NCBI GenBank assembly: GCA_003008705.1
Contig: PDUO01000001.1
Coordinates: forward strand, 1,543,694-1,607,693
Source of the DNA: Pezicula radicicola
Taxonomy: Eukaryota; Ascomycota; Leotiomycetes; Helotiales; Dermateaceae
Length of the DNA stretch: 64,000 bases
Reading direction: 5' to 3'
In this document: positions 1-13,150 of the stretch, one piece after another
Layout of the letters: the number at the start of each line of letters is the position of its first letter
Numbering within the stretch: the stretch's first letter is position 1
Position numbers and translations under genes: made by a program
Notes under the pieces: model-generated
Told to the model about the DNA's origin: nothing
Database searches by the model: none
The model's input: only the letters and a program-made list of their open reading frames with translations

Positions 1-3000
1 ATAGCGAGGACGAATGAGTCAGACGAGAACCATTATTCAAACGTGCGGGAGATCCATGCGCTCCAACAGCAGCTCGAGGTGGCGTTGACCTAAAAGCCTG
101 ATCTGGCGTAAGACGTGGAGTTTGACCATTTCGAACGGGACTATTGTTTGCAGCAAAAGGGCGTTGCCTAGGATCCGAAACTGAGCGATGTCTAGATTGT
201 TGAACTCCACTCCCGATAGTGAACCGGGACGGAGTATGAGGACCAGAGATAGAGCGACGTTGAGAGGGATTGGCAAGTACGCTTCTAGGAGGACGTCCTG
301 TACGGCTATTAAGACGCGCCAATTGGTCTGCACTTGGCATACCAACAGACTCCAAACTTGGCGAAAGCGGTCTACTCTGTGACTGTGAAGTAAGCACTGG
401 GGCAGTGTCGCTCCGCTTTGGTATTGACAAAGGCTCTTCAACAACACGTGCCGGTATTGGGGCAGTTTCGCTTCGCTTGGGTTGTGGTGGTGATGCCTGC
501 AGTTTTGGCATGTTGTTTGCTTCGTCCAGTAGTCCCTCCGTCGTCGGTGGTGGTGAAGTGAGGTGATGTTCATCATTTGGCGGCGGTGGCAGTGCTTGGT
601 CCATGCGGTCCCTCGTCAGTCTTTTACTTAGAGTAGATGTCTCTTCACCCCCTAAAGGCTCCCCAATCGGTCCTGTCGAGTCCTCCCAACTGACCGTACG
701 TCGACCCAGCGTGTCGGTCGTCATTGGCGGGATTATGGATACTGGTTGTTGTACAGTTGCTCTCATAGCTGGATTTGGTGCAAATGCTGGAGAGCTAGCA
801 GCTCCAGAGCCTACAGGCCTTCTGGGTATGAGTTGTTGAATTCTGGATGTTTCGCGACGTGTCGGTTGAGGTGTGCCAGGGGGTGAAACATCATAAATAT
901 CATCAAAAGTGACAGTCACAGGGCTAGTTACTGGCCGATAGACGTCTTCATCAATGGAGGAGCTGCGTGTAGTCCTTGTTGTGGAATCACTTAACGTTCG
1001 CTGAAGCGAAGTGCGTTGGCGAGATTCACCACCAGCTAGAGTGAAAGTGGTTAGAGTGCGGTTCAGGCTTCCAAGACCCGCCAAGCCAGGAGGGTCAGAA
1101 GTCGGGGAACGCTGTGATTGTTGCAGATTTCTTGCTGCTTCAGCGAGGACCGCTCTTTGTAAGTGTTCCGGCAGTGTCGGGATCGGATCCTTGCTATATG
1201 GTGGAGGCCTGTAAATTATCTTAGCCGTGCTTGATCTACAGAGATTGCAGAGATCGCCATTATTCCGATCATTCTTCAAGCTGCGCGACATGTTTCATCG
1301 CGAGCTATGATTGTTTTGGAAACCACGCGCATTATTGGGATCTCTATTCCCGGGAATAATAAATAGGACTTACGGTGGTACCCAATTATCTGCATCGCTT
1401 TCGTGAGGATGCTCATGTCTGCCATCTGCACGACGATATTGAATGTGCTCTTGGGCAACGGCTCGGGGATGCAGCCGTCGATTTATGGCTGCCGCAGTGG
1501 CAGCGCGGCGTAGGGTTGTGCCTGAGCGAGGACTGGTCTGAGAGTATGGAGCATCAAAGGCCTCTTCCTCATCATCCACAGATGCAGTATCTGCACCATC
1601 GCTTAGGTTCACCTGTTGACTGGGTCTCCTGGACGAAGACAGAGAGGTCTGCGGTTCATATGGATCACCAAGATCCTGGAGAGCAGGCATCGGTGGGACT
1701 GCTGGCGGCACGGCCCGGGAAGCACTTGTAGGAGATCGGCCAATGTTGCCAACACCAATACGGTTCCCACGCCCTCGCTGAGCCACAGTCCTTCTCCTAA
1801 CAATGGCCACTTCAGTGTCCATGTCTCTGTGCTCTTCCTCCAATACCTGGGGTTCTTTTTCTCCAACTTCCACGGTCACAACTCTTTTGCTGCCATCAGA
1901 CGTGCCGTACTTGAAATCCAAAATCGTAATGCGTCCACCATCGGTCGGTGACACCCCATCGTCGTCGCTTACAGGCGATTGGGATCCAACACCAGGTGCT
2001 ACTGCGACGAGCCTCTCTCCATGTGACTTGGGAAAGTCACTGACCCATGTCATCGCACTCACACCGTCCAAATTGGCCATTTTCCTGCCTTCTATGAATG
2101 TGTTCCGGACTTTATCACACAGGAGTTGCCACTGTGGAGTTCTGCTGGTGCTTGGTCGTCTGTTGATGGAACGAAGTGATGGGGCACTATTTCGGCGACC
2201 TATTGGACTTACAGGCGTGCCGACTTCACTCTCAACGTTGCTGTTCATCCCGTTATTTATGTTAGGCGTGGCATCGAGGTCTTCTGGAACTCCATAAAGC
2301 CATATTGAACCCTGAAACCCCGCAGCGACCAGATCGCCTGAAACGCTTGCCGCGGGGAGGGTTGACGGCAGCAAGTGAGAGACAGAGCCAAACTCTGCGG
2401 TAGGACCCGTAAAATATGTGGTCCCATTGCGTAGATCATCTATGCGGACTGCTCTAAATGTTTCAAAGACTCGATCGTAAGTAAATGTCCAACTGGCCTC
2501 GTCATCCAGATGACTCGGGAGGAGAACGGCATGACTGCAGTCTCGACTAAGGTTAGGAAACAGAAGAGAATTCGTCCATAATGCACTGACACTTTCCTCT
2601 TGCAAGGAACTTCCTGGATCGTAATAAGGTGCAGTCAAAACAACCGTGCTCGGATTTCGTGATTGTAAGGTTGTTCCAAGCAGTTGTGTACTATCACCAG
2701 AAAATGATAATGAATCCACGGCATAACACTTCACTGATCTTCGCTCTATGCTGGCTCCTGGGTCTAAAGATGACACTTCTACCCCGGAATCATATGCGGC
2801 AGCTAGAATAGAGCCTGTCGGTGAGAGTGCGATTGTCCTCGGAGTATGATCTAATGCAACTGCTTGTGTATGTTTTGGATGCTCCCCAGTCAAGTCATAT
2901 AGGTCGACCTGGAGGTCTGTTGAGAGAACTGCCAATAAGGACCCATTATCTGTGATTGTCGAAGCTACCGGTCTTCGAAATATCTTGAGCTCCCGTTTAA

Positions 3001-3575
3001 CTACTATTTCCGGAGCTGTCACGTCAATAACGTGTATTCGAGACGAACTATATGCCAAAACATAATGGCCCTTTGAGGAGAGGCTGAAGTGGAAGGCTTC
3101 ACCCCCAGGAGCTGATGAAGAGCTTATAGACGTTGAAACCAAGTTTATGACAGTCTCTCGAGGTCGCAGATAGGCTTCAAATAGATTGCGTTTGACTTCG
3201 TGCGCGAACAGTCGCCGGAGCTGGGGCAAACAGTCTTCGCCTTCTGGAGGGGTATTCGAGCGATGGGCAGCGCTGTACGACGGGCAGTTGGATAGCTGTC
3301 GAGCATAAAGATATGAACGATCCGCAACCTCCCGCCACCTTCTATTTAGTAGCAGCAAAGATGCGAAGGAGTTCGGGCAGGTATAATCGAGGATTCTGGT
3401 ATACAGAGTTAGTCGGGAACAGAACAGAGGTTCGCAGAGAATCTAGCACTCACTGTTCAATAATCTCATCAGGTAGTCTATGAAAAGGCAAGTTTCTCTC
3501 CTCAAGTTCCGGCTCTGAAGATTGTCCGCCATCCTTAACAGGCGTTGAGGGAATCGCGAGGTTAATCGTCGCCAT
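1..3575 (-). CDS. F-box protein with beta-propeller-like domain (3' end outside window)
   Basis: Exons 3575-3454, 3395-1374 and 1280 to the window edge; the frame stays open across both junctions and runs off the left edge. The N-terminus (residues about 29-60, beginning LPFHRLPDEIIEQIL and followed by LLLNRRWREVADRSY) is an F-box, split by a 58-bp intron. Residues about 85-400 show repeated beta-strand blocks that look like a degenerate WD40-type propeller. The rest is a long Ser/Pro/Arg-rich tail with many SxxR/RRxS segments, probably disordered. In F-box proteins the N-terminal motif binds Skp1 and the propeller recruits a ubiquitylation substrate; that role is inferred here. The second intron uses the acceptor before 1280, because the upstream candidate leads to an in-frame stop. 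The substrate is unknown. Confidence 0.8.
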
Positions 3576-4265
3576 GTCTGGGTCGCAATATCGGGGTCGC
3601 AATGGATAGCTTTGCGACGCTCATATGTACTGGCACGCATTTATCTGCATCAGTAACGATGGGAGTGTCGCATTGCGGACTAATGGAAGGGGTGTAGTGG
3701 ATAATGAAGCTGTGGTTACAAAGATGTCACTTGTACTCCAGAGATAGAGAATGTTTTGTTACGATACACGCGTGTCGCTGGTTGATCGGCGAGTGACAGA
3801 GGCTTGGTGGGCGGCTACAAGGATATCGCCGATCATTGCTTCATCACTTCGCCCACTTTTAGTTAGATACGATAAGGATACGGAGTACAGGTTTTTGTTT
3901 TCCTTAACTGTGAAACGAATGAAACGAATGAATGACTGTGGTGTATGTTTGCAGCTCTGAAGTTGAAGTACTTTTACCCACCAGATCGACATTGTTGCCA
4001 AGTACCAGGAGAAGTTTGTTGCCCAGCAGCACGTGGAAAATGTTTGAATTGGGTTGCTGGGAGCTTACTGTAGTTCTATAAAAAGAAACGCTGACATTCA
4101 GCTGTTTCAAGCGAGACAAAGCGAAGAGGGGCTGTTATTCGCTTCGTCAAAGTCCAGAAAATCATAATTCAACAACCTGAACAAGTCAACATGCTATCTC
4201 TCGTATTCAATCCCTTCCTTTTGATAAATACAAGATCACCATGCTCCGTTTCATCCAGTCCCTCT
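3576..4265. other. Intergenic, no gene seen
   Basis: About 690 bp between the start of the F-box gene and the stop of the next minus-strand gene. Only short overlapping ORFs on both strands, none with a recognisable domain. It presumably holds the F-box gene promoter and the downstream gene's 3' UTR. Confidence 0.5.
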
Positions 4266-4897
4266 CTAGTCAGAGTCGTCTTCGCCCTCGGCTTGGTCCT
4301 CTCCTCCAGCAGAGTTGGCAAAAGCACTAGTAGCCTTCTCAAAGGCTGCAGCGCGATGCTTCTCCAGGTCATTTGCCTCATCCTTCATCTGAGCTGGCGC
4401 CTTCTCCAGCATGACCTTGGAAAGCTCCATGCTTGCTTCCTGGCTCTTGCCCATATTCTTCTTAACCAGACCTAACATCTCATTATCAGCAAGAATTCGT
4501 TCACGTAGAAAGCAAGATGATGCTCATTTGCTCAGAGATAATACATACCGCCAACATGGAGCTTCTCGAAGGTAGGCTTGTTCTCAACCAACAGGTTAAG
4601 CTGGGTCTCAGTGAGGTTGACTATATGTCTCATCTTATCCATGACCTTCTGGCTCTCCTCATCTGTTGGGGTGGTGCCCTAAAAGTTTTATCATTAGTCA
4701 AGGCTGGTGACAGGTCAAATTTAGTGACAAACATCATATTCCTTGATTCCCTTCTTGATCGTTGAGACTATAGAGTTGCTCTTTCTTCCCAGCTTGATAG
4801 CATCGCCCAGTGACATCTTGTCTCCCTTGCTAACAATCTTGTTGGACTTGGTGAGCTTACGCTCAAGGTCGCTAAGGCTCTTCTGAACTTTGTCCAT
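4266..4897 (-). CDS. HsbA-like (hydrophobic surface-binding protein A family) protein without signal peptide
   Basis: Three exons, 4897-4733, 4678-4549 and 4471-4266, give a 166-residue product; introns are 54 and 77 bp and all phases agree. The protein is almost entirely amphipathic helix with the layout of HsbA proteins: an N-terminal DLERKLTKSNK helix, a PTDEESQKVMDKM segment, the LTETQLNLLVENKPTFEKL motif near residue 80, and a final AFEKATSAFA helix with an acidic tail. Classical HsbA/cell-wall galactomannoproteins are secreted, but the first residues here (MDKVQKSLSD) are charged and hydrophilic, so this copy is probably cytosolic. Function of such intracellular members is not known to me. 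Family assignment is by pattern only. Confidence 0.65.
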
Positions 4898-7879
4898 TTC
4901 GAATTTGGTATCAAAATTTTCGAGGCTTAAAATGGAGTTTTAATAGTTGCTATGTTTGGATGCTGTGAGAAGCTTGATGATTTTCAAGCTCCCTCAAGGC
5001 GCCGTTCTCTATTCTTATATATTTCTCTGTCCGCAGTCAAACTCATCATGACTGTTGTTTCAATTAAGTGGCTACCATGGTCAAGCAGAGAGACTAACTA
5101 TGAAAACGTCAGCTGAAAATATGAAGCTTTTCGGGATGCCGAGGTTGAGATCAGTCTGTATTTTCTATAGCATTGAGATTGACAGCAGCTTTAACCCGAT
5201 GCGAGTGGCTGTTGAAGCTTCCGCGGTCCTCTCAAGCTCTCATCGAAGCACTTGATACTCATGCTTGACTGTCAAAGCCCTGCGAGCTATGTAAGAACTA
5301 TTACCGGCAGATTGGGTCAGCATGATGGTGAATCTGCCTCTGTGCGGGGTTAGCCATAGTTCATATTTTATTTGTTTCGCCTTAGTTTGAAGTGATTCGT
5401 CACTTCGCTTTGATTCCCCAGAAACGCATCGTGCCAACACACTTCACCACTATAACCAGCTGCACCAGCCACGCCAATCTCTACTATACGGCCAAGCTAT
5501 CTCTAGCTTAAACCTGGAAAGTTGAACTGTAGTTTAGATATTTATCGTCACATGAAGGCCAAGATGCCCTGCCTCGGTGCTTTAATAGATATAGAGAGGG
5601 ATGCCAACTAATCTGCATGCAAGAGAGTATCGTGGGACTCCTCAGAGAAATACTGCCAACGTTCGAAAGACCCGCAGATCCAGTTTTCGGGACAAGGGAA
5701 ACCTCCGGCATTGAATCGATGTGCCCAGTCGACAATTGAAAGGCTTGCGAATGTGCTTTAAGGATCCGTCTGCTTGGGTCTTTGGAAGTGGACCTGCCTT
5801 CTCTCATCGTAATTCCTTGCGAAAGTATAACACTCATATGATTCTATTGTGGCATGGTAGCAAGGCCCAAGACAGAAAGTGTTACTTTCTGGATAGTCCA
5901 TTGAAAGTTATCGGATTCAGTCGTCATATTTATTACTCGAACAAACAGCAGTACCTGTAGCAGCCTGAAGTCTTAAGGCAACCTATTGAGATACGGCCTA
6001 GGTTCACAGTGCCCTTCATCTGTCCATTTCAACGACCGCCACTTATTTCGATTCTGGATAGGGAGTCTTCAATGAATGGTAAACATTAACACTTAGCAAC
6101 CTTGTGTCGCGGAGGAAATCGGGCTCTAGAAGGTCGTTTTTAGAGGTTAAAAAGCAGGTCAAAAAGGTGTGTTATTGTAGGAATTAGGGAGTCTGAGAAG
6201 TGGCCAGATTAGCTCTATATATAGGCCCTGGAGGGCCCATTTTTCCGTGACACCTTGCTACGGACAACAAGCATATCCAGCAGGCAAGAGAGCAAGTCAG
6301 TGGTAGTAACCCATAGAACTCCACTTCTTCCTACCAGCGAACATCTTTGATGGCCAAGCAGCAATGATCGTTTTTTCCCCAGTGTCATCACCTCTTATTT
6401 ACAAGTAGCCACTGATACGTTCCAAATTCAAGAATAGCATGCTATAATATCAAGGCTTAATTTACAGCATATAAGTTTGTTATAACACAGTGGCGGTCGA
6501 CTAGTGTTCAAAATGGCTCTATCTATACTTAAGCGACAAGCGTACAAACCTTTGTCTTAGTAATAGGATAGTAAACCTTTACCTAGAGATAACAGCGCCA
6601 GGTTTTAGATAACCCAAGGATACTAGAAGGACTAGAAGTGACTTATCAAGAATAATAGAACCACAAAAATACTCAAGACTTAATTATTACTTCACCTTAA
6701 AAGATCAACATAAACCCAATTCCTATCTCGTCAGTGCTTTTTTAACTGCGAAGAATATTAACACTCTCTACAGCATCACAGAAAGCACAAGGGTTGGCTC
6801 CACAGTGTCCGTTCTACTCCCTTAGTATGTAAGTTTAAGTATGTCTTAAAGTGTAAATAATAATTTTTCCTTTTTTGTTGTGTTTGTATCATACTTGATT
6901 GCTAAGTATATTATCTAAACTCACTACAATTGTTACAACAGACCCTCAAATAATTCTTTGACAGTATTCTGAGGATCTTATTAGAAAGGAATTAGAAGAC
7001 AGCTTCGTTAAAGGCTTGGAAAGAGAGGAAGGGTTTAGATGCTTAGGTACACTTTAAATCGTCTATGTTCTAAATTATCTCTAAGAGGAAATTAGTGGAA
7101 TTCCTTGTTAGTGAAAGTGTATCCTATAATAGCACTATCTAGAATAGTAGCTTTAGGATTTGCGAGTGTTCTTTATTAATCCTCTCACTCGTATAGCTAT
7201 TTGGATAGCAGCAATTAGTATGGAAATAGTGTTCCTTGGGTTAAGAGAGTTAGGTTAAGTAGGTTACTCAAATAAGTTTGTTATTTAAATCAAGTCAGTT
7301 ATTCAAATCAAGTTTTTCAAATTAAGTGTACCACTACAGTAAAAGACTTTATACTCCTATGTAATTTTTATTATAGACTCTTAAGATACGCTATATGCTC
7401 ACATAACAGGGACTGCATTCTATAGAATATTTCTTGGTTTGTATAGATAGCGTTGTGCATATAAATCGTCACATAGTTCCTGTTATCTATTATTTGGTCA
7501 CCGAAGACTTAAAGACTTTTATTACTTGTTTGAAAAGACGTTAAAAATGCATTTCGAATATATATAAGAAAAGTAGCCAAATAAATACAAGAAAAATCAG
7601 AGGATGGAAAAGCTAGCAATAATCCAAAAACTAGAAAATCAAAAGTTACAAAAGTAAAGGCCGCAAAAGTAAAGGCCAAAACAAGCAAACGAATACGCGC
7701 ACGCTCAATCGCAGGGCCCTATTACTATCCCCCATAGCATTCTACATGAATGAATATTCGTCATGGAAAAACCCCATTCAAACCGCATCCAAAACCGCAT
7801 CCAGATAAGTCATACCGAAAACATACATGAAACATATAATCGTAGTCGTAAACGTCGTATATCACCATCAATCATCTCT
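4898..7879. other. Gene-poor, partly A+T-rich region
   Basis: About 3 kb without a convincing gene. ORFs near 5055-5255, 5508-5837 and 5721-5960 are short and resemble nothing I know. From roughly 6400 to 7650 the sequence is strongly A+T-rich with many TpA steps, as in RIP-affected repeats. 7247-7325 contains repeated ACTTGATTTGA / GAGTAAC-type words (reverse orientation) that recur near 59215 and 61855. Confidence 0.45.
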
Positions 7880-10800
7880 TCAAGCAAAGACCCTCTTTGC
7901 AGTAGACCACAAGCTCTTGAGAGGGCCCTTATCCTTGACGACCTTATCCTTGATGACCTTGTCCTTGGATGAGTGTCTATGAGAATGAGAGTGTGACCTC
8001 CCACCTTCCCTTGACTCAGATCTCTCCTCAGCTTCACGCCGCCTTCTCCGTTCCTCTCGCCGGATCCTCCTGTCTTCATCATCCTTCTCTCTTTGACGTC
8101 TCGAGGCCTCAGCAACTTCGTCACGGGCAATCTGCATCTTCTTGTCAGTGTCCCTTCTCGAACGTCTTGCTTCCTTGTCGGCTTTCTCGCGTTCAGCACG
8201 CGCCTTTTCCTTCCTTTCGGCCTCCTTCCTCTCAGCCTCCTTCTCTTTCTCCCGCCTTTGAGAAGATGAGGAGGAATGGTGAGAGTGAGTTTTCTTCCGC
8301 TCGTCAAGATACTTGGGCCTCTCCCCATCCATCGAGAATCTCGGACGGTCGATTATTTTCACCGTATGGACTTCTTGTGTTCTCTCATGCACGTGTGACT
8401 CTGCGGTAGCGATAAATGGCATCCTGTGAACACTTTCTCCCTTCAAGGCCAACAATCCTGGTCGGGGTTCTTTGATTTCATCCTTGCTCCCGCCAGAAGT
8501 GACAGATCTTGCAGTGCTGGTTCTCCTTGAGGATCTAGTTTGGGGCACGGGTGGCGCTGTAGAATTGGCGGGCTCATCTACTACGGCACTTCCGGCCTCC
8601 GCAACAGCTCTGGCTTTGGCTGCTTTGTATTCAGCTTTACGTTTGTCATGTGCAATTTGCTCCTCGGGTGTCCGCTGTTTTCTGCCGTGAGATGTACCGG
8701 TACTACCGATACTCATCCCGCTGTCATGTCTACTTGGCTTTTGAGACTTTGGCGATGGCTGTGAGCTGTCACGGCTCTTACGATGGGATCTTGAGTGATG
8801 AGAATCATCGGCCACATCCTTAGTTGAGCTGCTGTCTTTGCTTGACCGAGTGGAATGTCTGGACGATCTATGCTTTGCCGAAGGTCGCTTGTCGGATTTC
8901 GGAGATGGAGGTAAGGTATCAAGTACTGCGGGTTCCTCTGGAACTTCAGCAAGTTGCTCTGGCTCCTCCACGATATCTTTGTCGACAACCGCTTCTGTTT
9001 CAGCGGGTTTGTCATCTGTCAACTCGTCAACTATTGCGCCTGCTGCCAGTGTTCCAGCGACAACTGCGGCCGCTGGTAAAAGATCATCAGCAATTGTTGT
9101 TTCTTTAGGTTCGTCACCAGTAGACTCGGTAGCTTGCTCTTCTGGAGCTGGATCAGCTTCAATCGGGAGAGTTTCTTGGATCCCCTTTGCTTCCTCAATC
9201 GGAGGCTGAGGGTCATCTGGAATGGCCTCTTCGCTATTTGAATTTTCAGGTTCCTGAGTAACCTCTTCTTTCGAAGCTTCTTCTAAGAGCTGAGGGTTAT
9301 CTGGAATAGCCTCTTCGATGTTTGAATTTTCAGGTTCCTGAGTAATCTCTTCTTTTAAAGCTTCTTCTGAGAGCTGAGGGCTATCTAGAATGGCCTCTTC
9401 GCTGTTTGAATTTTCAGGTTCCTGGGCAATCTCTTCTTTCGAAGCTTCTTCTGAGAGTTGAGGGTTATCTGGAATAGCCTCTTCGCTATTTGAATTTTCA
9501 GATTCCTGGGCAACCTCTTCTTTCGAAGCTTCTTCAGGCTCGATTTTCTTCTCAACAATAGGAGCTGCTTCTTCTGAGGGTTGAGGGTTATCTGGAATGG
9601 CCTCTTCGCTGTTTGAATTTTCAGATTCCTGGGCAACCTCTTCTGTCGAAGCTTCTTCAGGCTCGATTTTCTTCTCAACAATAGGATCTGCTTCTTCTGA
9701 GGGTTGAGGGTTATCTGGAATGGCCTCTTCGCTGTTTGAATTTTCAGATTCCTGGGCAACCTCTTCTGTCGAAGCTTCTTCAGGCTCGATTTTCTTCTCA
9801 ACAATAGGATCTGCTTCTTCTGAGGGTTGAGGGTTATCTGGAATGGCCTCTTCGCTGTTTGAATTTTCAGGTTCCTGGGCAACCTCTTCTTTCAAAATTT
9901 CTGCAGGCTCGATTTCTTTTTCTTGAATCTCATCGACCGCGGACTCTGGAGGAGGCTCTGCATTTTCCGTATAAGCCGGCGGAGGCCCCTTTTCATCTTC
10001 AGGCTGAGCTAGGGCCTCGTGCACAGTCTCAAGCGATTTATCGGTTTCTTGCGTCGCTAGAATGGCCTCCGCGTTGGCGGACTCTGTTGCGGCGTTCTGT
10101 TCAACCTCTTTGATCACCTCAGGACTTTCCGTGCTAGGCTCCTCTATTGGCCGTTGATCCGGATCCCCCGCAACTACATCGTTTTCAAGGACGGCTGGGG
10201 TGTCTTCCTGGGGATCAGATTTTGGAATTTCTTTAGTGGCGTGCTCAGGCTCCGAAGCTTTGTCCAAATCAGGCGCCTGTTCAGCCTCATCACTTGGAAG
10301 CTGGATTGAGTCTGTCGCAACTGGTTCATCAACGACCACCTGGCTTTCCGGCTCGATTCCAAGCTCGATTCCCTTGCTCTCCTCCTGGTTAGTTGATCCG
10401 ATCTTCTCGGCTTGCTCAGGTACCTCGCCATTGACTCCTGGGTCTAAAGCAGCGGGAGTCTCGTCAACGATGGGTTGCTCTGAAATTCCCTCTTCAATTG
10501 CAGGTTCTGCCTCGACTGGCTCACTTTTTTGTATGGCTGGGATATCAGCTTCTTCAATCACACTCTCATTTTCGACGATTGGCTCGCTTCCTTCAGTTGA
10601 GGTTGGCCCTGGTTCGTCTAAATTATTGTCTGAAGAGGGCTCGGCTTCAAGCCCAGTTTCTTTGTTTTCACCCTCCTCAACTGTATTTGAAGCTGCCTCT
10701 TCGACTAGAACTTCTTTCTCAAGAATCAATCCTGGCTCTTCCGAAATCTCTCCGATCTCCTTTACTTCTTCAGTCGGAGGCTGGGAGCCATCATCAATGG

Positions 10801-13150
10801 GCTGTTCCAGAATGATCTCATTAGTCGAATTGTCAGGCTCTTGGGAAATTTCTTCTTTCAAAGCTACTTCTGACTCAATTTGCTTCTCATCAATGACGAG
10901 TTCTGGCTCCACTAAATCGGCTTCGATCTCCTGGGCTTGCTCGCTTGGCATATCTTGTGTGACTGTCTCGTCAGTGATTTGTGGTTCTGGCTCTTCTGTA
11001 CTCGACTGCTGATTTGATGGTTGAGTTGATTCTTCCTCCATCTCGGCCAGGATCTCGGGCTTGCATTGACTTTGCTCAATAACTTCGTCGGTGACTTGTT
11101 TGTTCGAGGCAGGTAACTCTTCAATCACACCCTCATCTTCGATCATTGGCTCGATTGACTTGTCTTGAACATCTTGAATCTCCTCTTGCTGCTCGACTAG
11201 CTTGTCTTGTACATCTTCAACCTCCACTTGCTGCTCGACTGGCTTGTCTTGTACATCTTGAAACTCTTGCTCTTCGATCGGCTTGTCTTGTATGTCCTGG
11301 GCTGACTCCTGCTGTTCGATTGATTTATCGTGTATGACTTGAACCTCTTGCTCTTCGATCGGTTTATCTTGAGCATTTTGAAGCTCCTCGTGCGCCTTCG
11401 GTTCCTCCTGTATGTCTTGTATTAGCTCCTGTTCTAAAAATAGTTCTTGTTCTTGGGTTCGCTTGTCTCGTACCTCTCGAACTTCGACATGTGTGTCCTG
11501 GACTACTTCTTGCCTTTCAATTGGGCCCTGTCCCTGCTCTTGTATTGGCTCGTCCTGTACGTCATGGGTCTGAATCGAGCTTCCTTGAATCTCCTCTTGC
11601 TCTTCAATCGGATCGTCTTGGATATCTTCGGTCTGGATGGGCGGTGCTTCCTGTCTCTCAATTTGCCCACCTCCGCCCTCTTCTTGCATTTGAACTTTCG
11701 CTCCTTGCACTAGTTCTTGCTCTTCATCCGGCTCGTCTTGGTCCTTTTGGATTTGCGTGTCCTTTTCACAACTGTCGGGCTCAGCGTTATTCTCTAGGGC
11801 AGGGCTCTCATCAATTGCGGGCTCAGCGCTATTCTCCAGGGCAGGGCTCTCATCAATTGCGGGCTCAGCGNNNNNNNNNNNNNNNNNNNNNNNNNNNNNN
11901 NNNNNNNNNNNNNNNNNNNNNNNNNNNNNNNNNNNNNNNNNNNNNNNNNNNNNNNNNNNNNNNNNNNNNNNNNNNNNNNNNNNNNNNNNNNNNNNNNNNN
12001 NNNNNNNNNNNNNNNNNNNNNNNNNCGTTATTCTCCAGGGCAGGGCTCTTATCAATTGCGGGCTCAGTGCTATTCTCCAGGGCAGGGCTCTCATCAATTG
12101 CGGGCTCAGCGTTATTCTCCGGGGCAGGACTCTCCTCACTTGCGGGCTCAGTATTGTTTTCGGCCGGGGCGTCGGCCTCAGCTTCAACTTGAGTCTCATC
12201 ACTTGCAGGTTCGGCGTTATTCTCTTCGGCCTCCTTGACTTTCTCGGCGTCTGTGGGAGCGCTTTCGAGAGTATCTGATGGAGCTTCAGTCTCTTTAACT
12301 TCGTCGACGTCTGTAGCAGCGCTATCAGGGGGATTTGATGGAGTTTCTTCGTTTGGCGTTTCGTCTTGTACCGGCGGTGGAGTAATTTCGGGCTCTGGTG
12401 ATGTCATGGCGGCTTTGCTCTTCTTATCTTTGCCCTTGGACTTCTTCTTGTTGTTGGATGACTTCGGCAATTTTTCGTGTTTGGGAGGTGGCGGGGACAC
12501 TGGCTCTTCTTCTAGTGTATCATTTTTTGAGGAGTTCTTGTTGCTTTTTCCTCCTTTCTTCCCACCCTTCTTAGCTTTGACCTTTTTCCCAGATTTGGTG
12601 GGATCAGGCCACTCGTCATCAGGAACCTCAGTTGGCGGCTGCTCTCCATCACCATTTGACGCTTCGTGTTCCGGTGGTGGTTGTTCGCCTGCGTCATCTT
12701 GCTCAGCGGGAACATCTTCTATAACGTCGTCTGTTTTTGACGGCGTGTCCATGTTCTCCGGAACATCCTCACCTGTCTCGACGTCTCCGGCGTCTGGATG
12801 GCTCTCTTCCATATCAGGGATATCTTCTTTCGTGCCATCTTCATCACCTACTCAGGTTAGTCCAATTTCAAACAACACAGTTGAATAACGTACCATTTTC
12901 AGAGTCTACAAATCCATCGACAGGAGACTTGCATGCTTCTAAAAGCGGCAAGTCTCTTGAATCGCCCGAGAATGTCACGGGTTGAGCTAGTTGTGTGGTC
13001 TGGATAGTCGACCAATCAGATTGGGCAATGTTGACCCGATGAGGGCAGAAGGAAATGTTCATGATGGATTGATGGATTGTCTTTCTTTACCTCGTCTGCA
13101 GGAAGGTCGGTCGGGATGTCTTGGGTCGAGCTCTTATTCTCGTCGCTCAT
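7880..13150 (-). CDS. Giant Glu-rich low-complexity repeat protein (interrupted by assembly gap)
   Basis: Exons 13150-13091, 12999-12894 and 12847-7880; the last contains a run of N at 11871-12025. The product is about 1.7 kilo-residues excluding the unknown gap length. It starts MSDENKSSTQDIP, passes through a Lys-rich block (KKGGKKGGKSNKNSSK), then a 14-residue tandem repeat (AEPAIDESPALENN type) on both sides of the gap, then long Glu/Gln/Pro stretches with QDKPIEEQ-like repeats (11146-11350) and 41- and 28-residue repeats (9235-9900). A short Ala/Val-rich hydrophobic patch (near 9010-9080) precedes a Ser/Arg-rich region, an extreme Arg/Glu/Lys coiled-coil-like segment and a basic C-terminus ending SLWSTAKRVFA. 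No enzymatic domain is visible; it is probably a disordered scaffold. The second exon boundary is inferred from phase and could differ. Confidence 0.75.
9235..9900 (-). repeat. In-frame tandem repeats, 123-bp and 84-bp units
   Basis: Within the Glu-rich gene, the word around gctgtttgaa recurs at 9608 and 9731, exactly 123 bp apart (41 codons). Several further copies lack 13 codons, giving an 84-bp (28-codon) version. Units encode the pattern ENSNSEEAIPDNPQ...EE. Copies are nearly identical in DNA, suggesting recent expansion or homogenisation. Confidence 0.85.
11771..12150 (-). repeat. 42-bp tandem repeat spanning the N gap
   Basis: A 14-codon unit (AEPAIDESPALENN/S) repeats on both sides of the N run at 11871-12025. 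The two flanking reading frames differ by one, so the placeholder of 155 N does not reflect the true length. The gap is most simply a collapsed or unassembled repeat array. Confidence 0.85.

Noticed and set aside
1609..1866. Overlapping short ORFs on both strands inside the F-box gene
   Set aside because: Shadows of the long spliced minus-strand frame.
9235..9900. Regular repeats that could suggest a CRISPR array
   Set aside because: Units are coding, in frame, without unique spacers, in a eukaryotic gene.
10200..11012. 270-codon plus-strand ORF (also 11491-12192 and 12235-12888)
   Set aside because: Antisense shadow of the Glu-rich gene; its Ser/Leu-rich composition simply reflects Glu-rich codons on the other strand.
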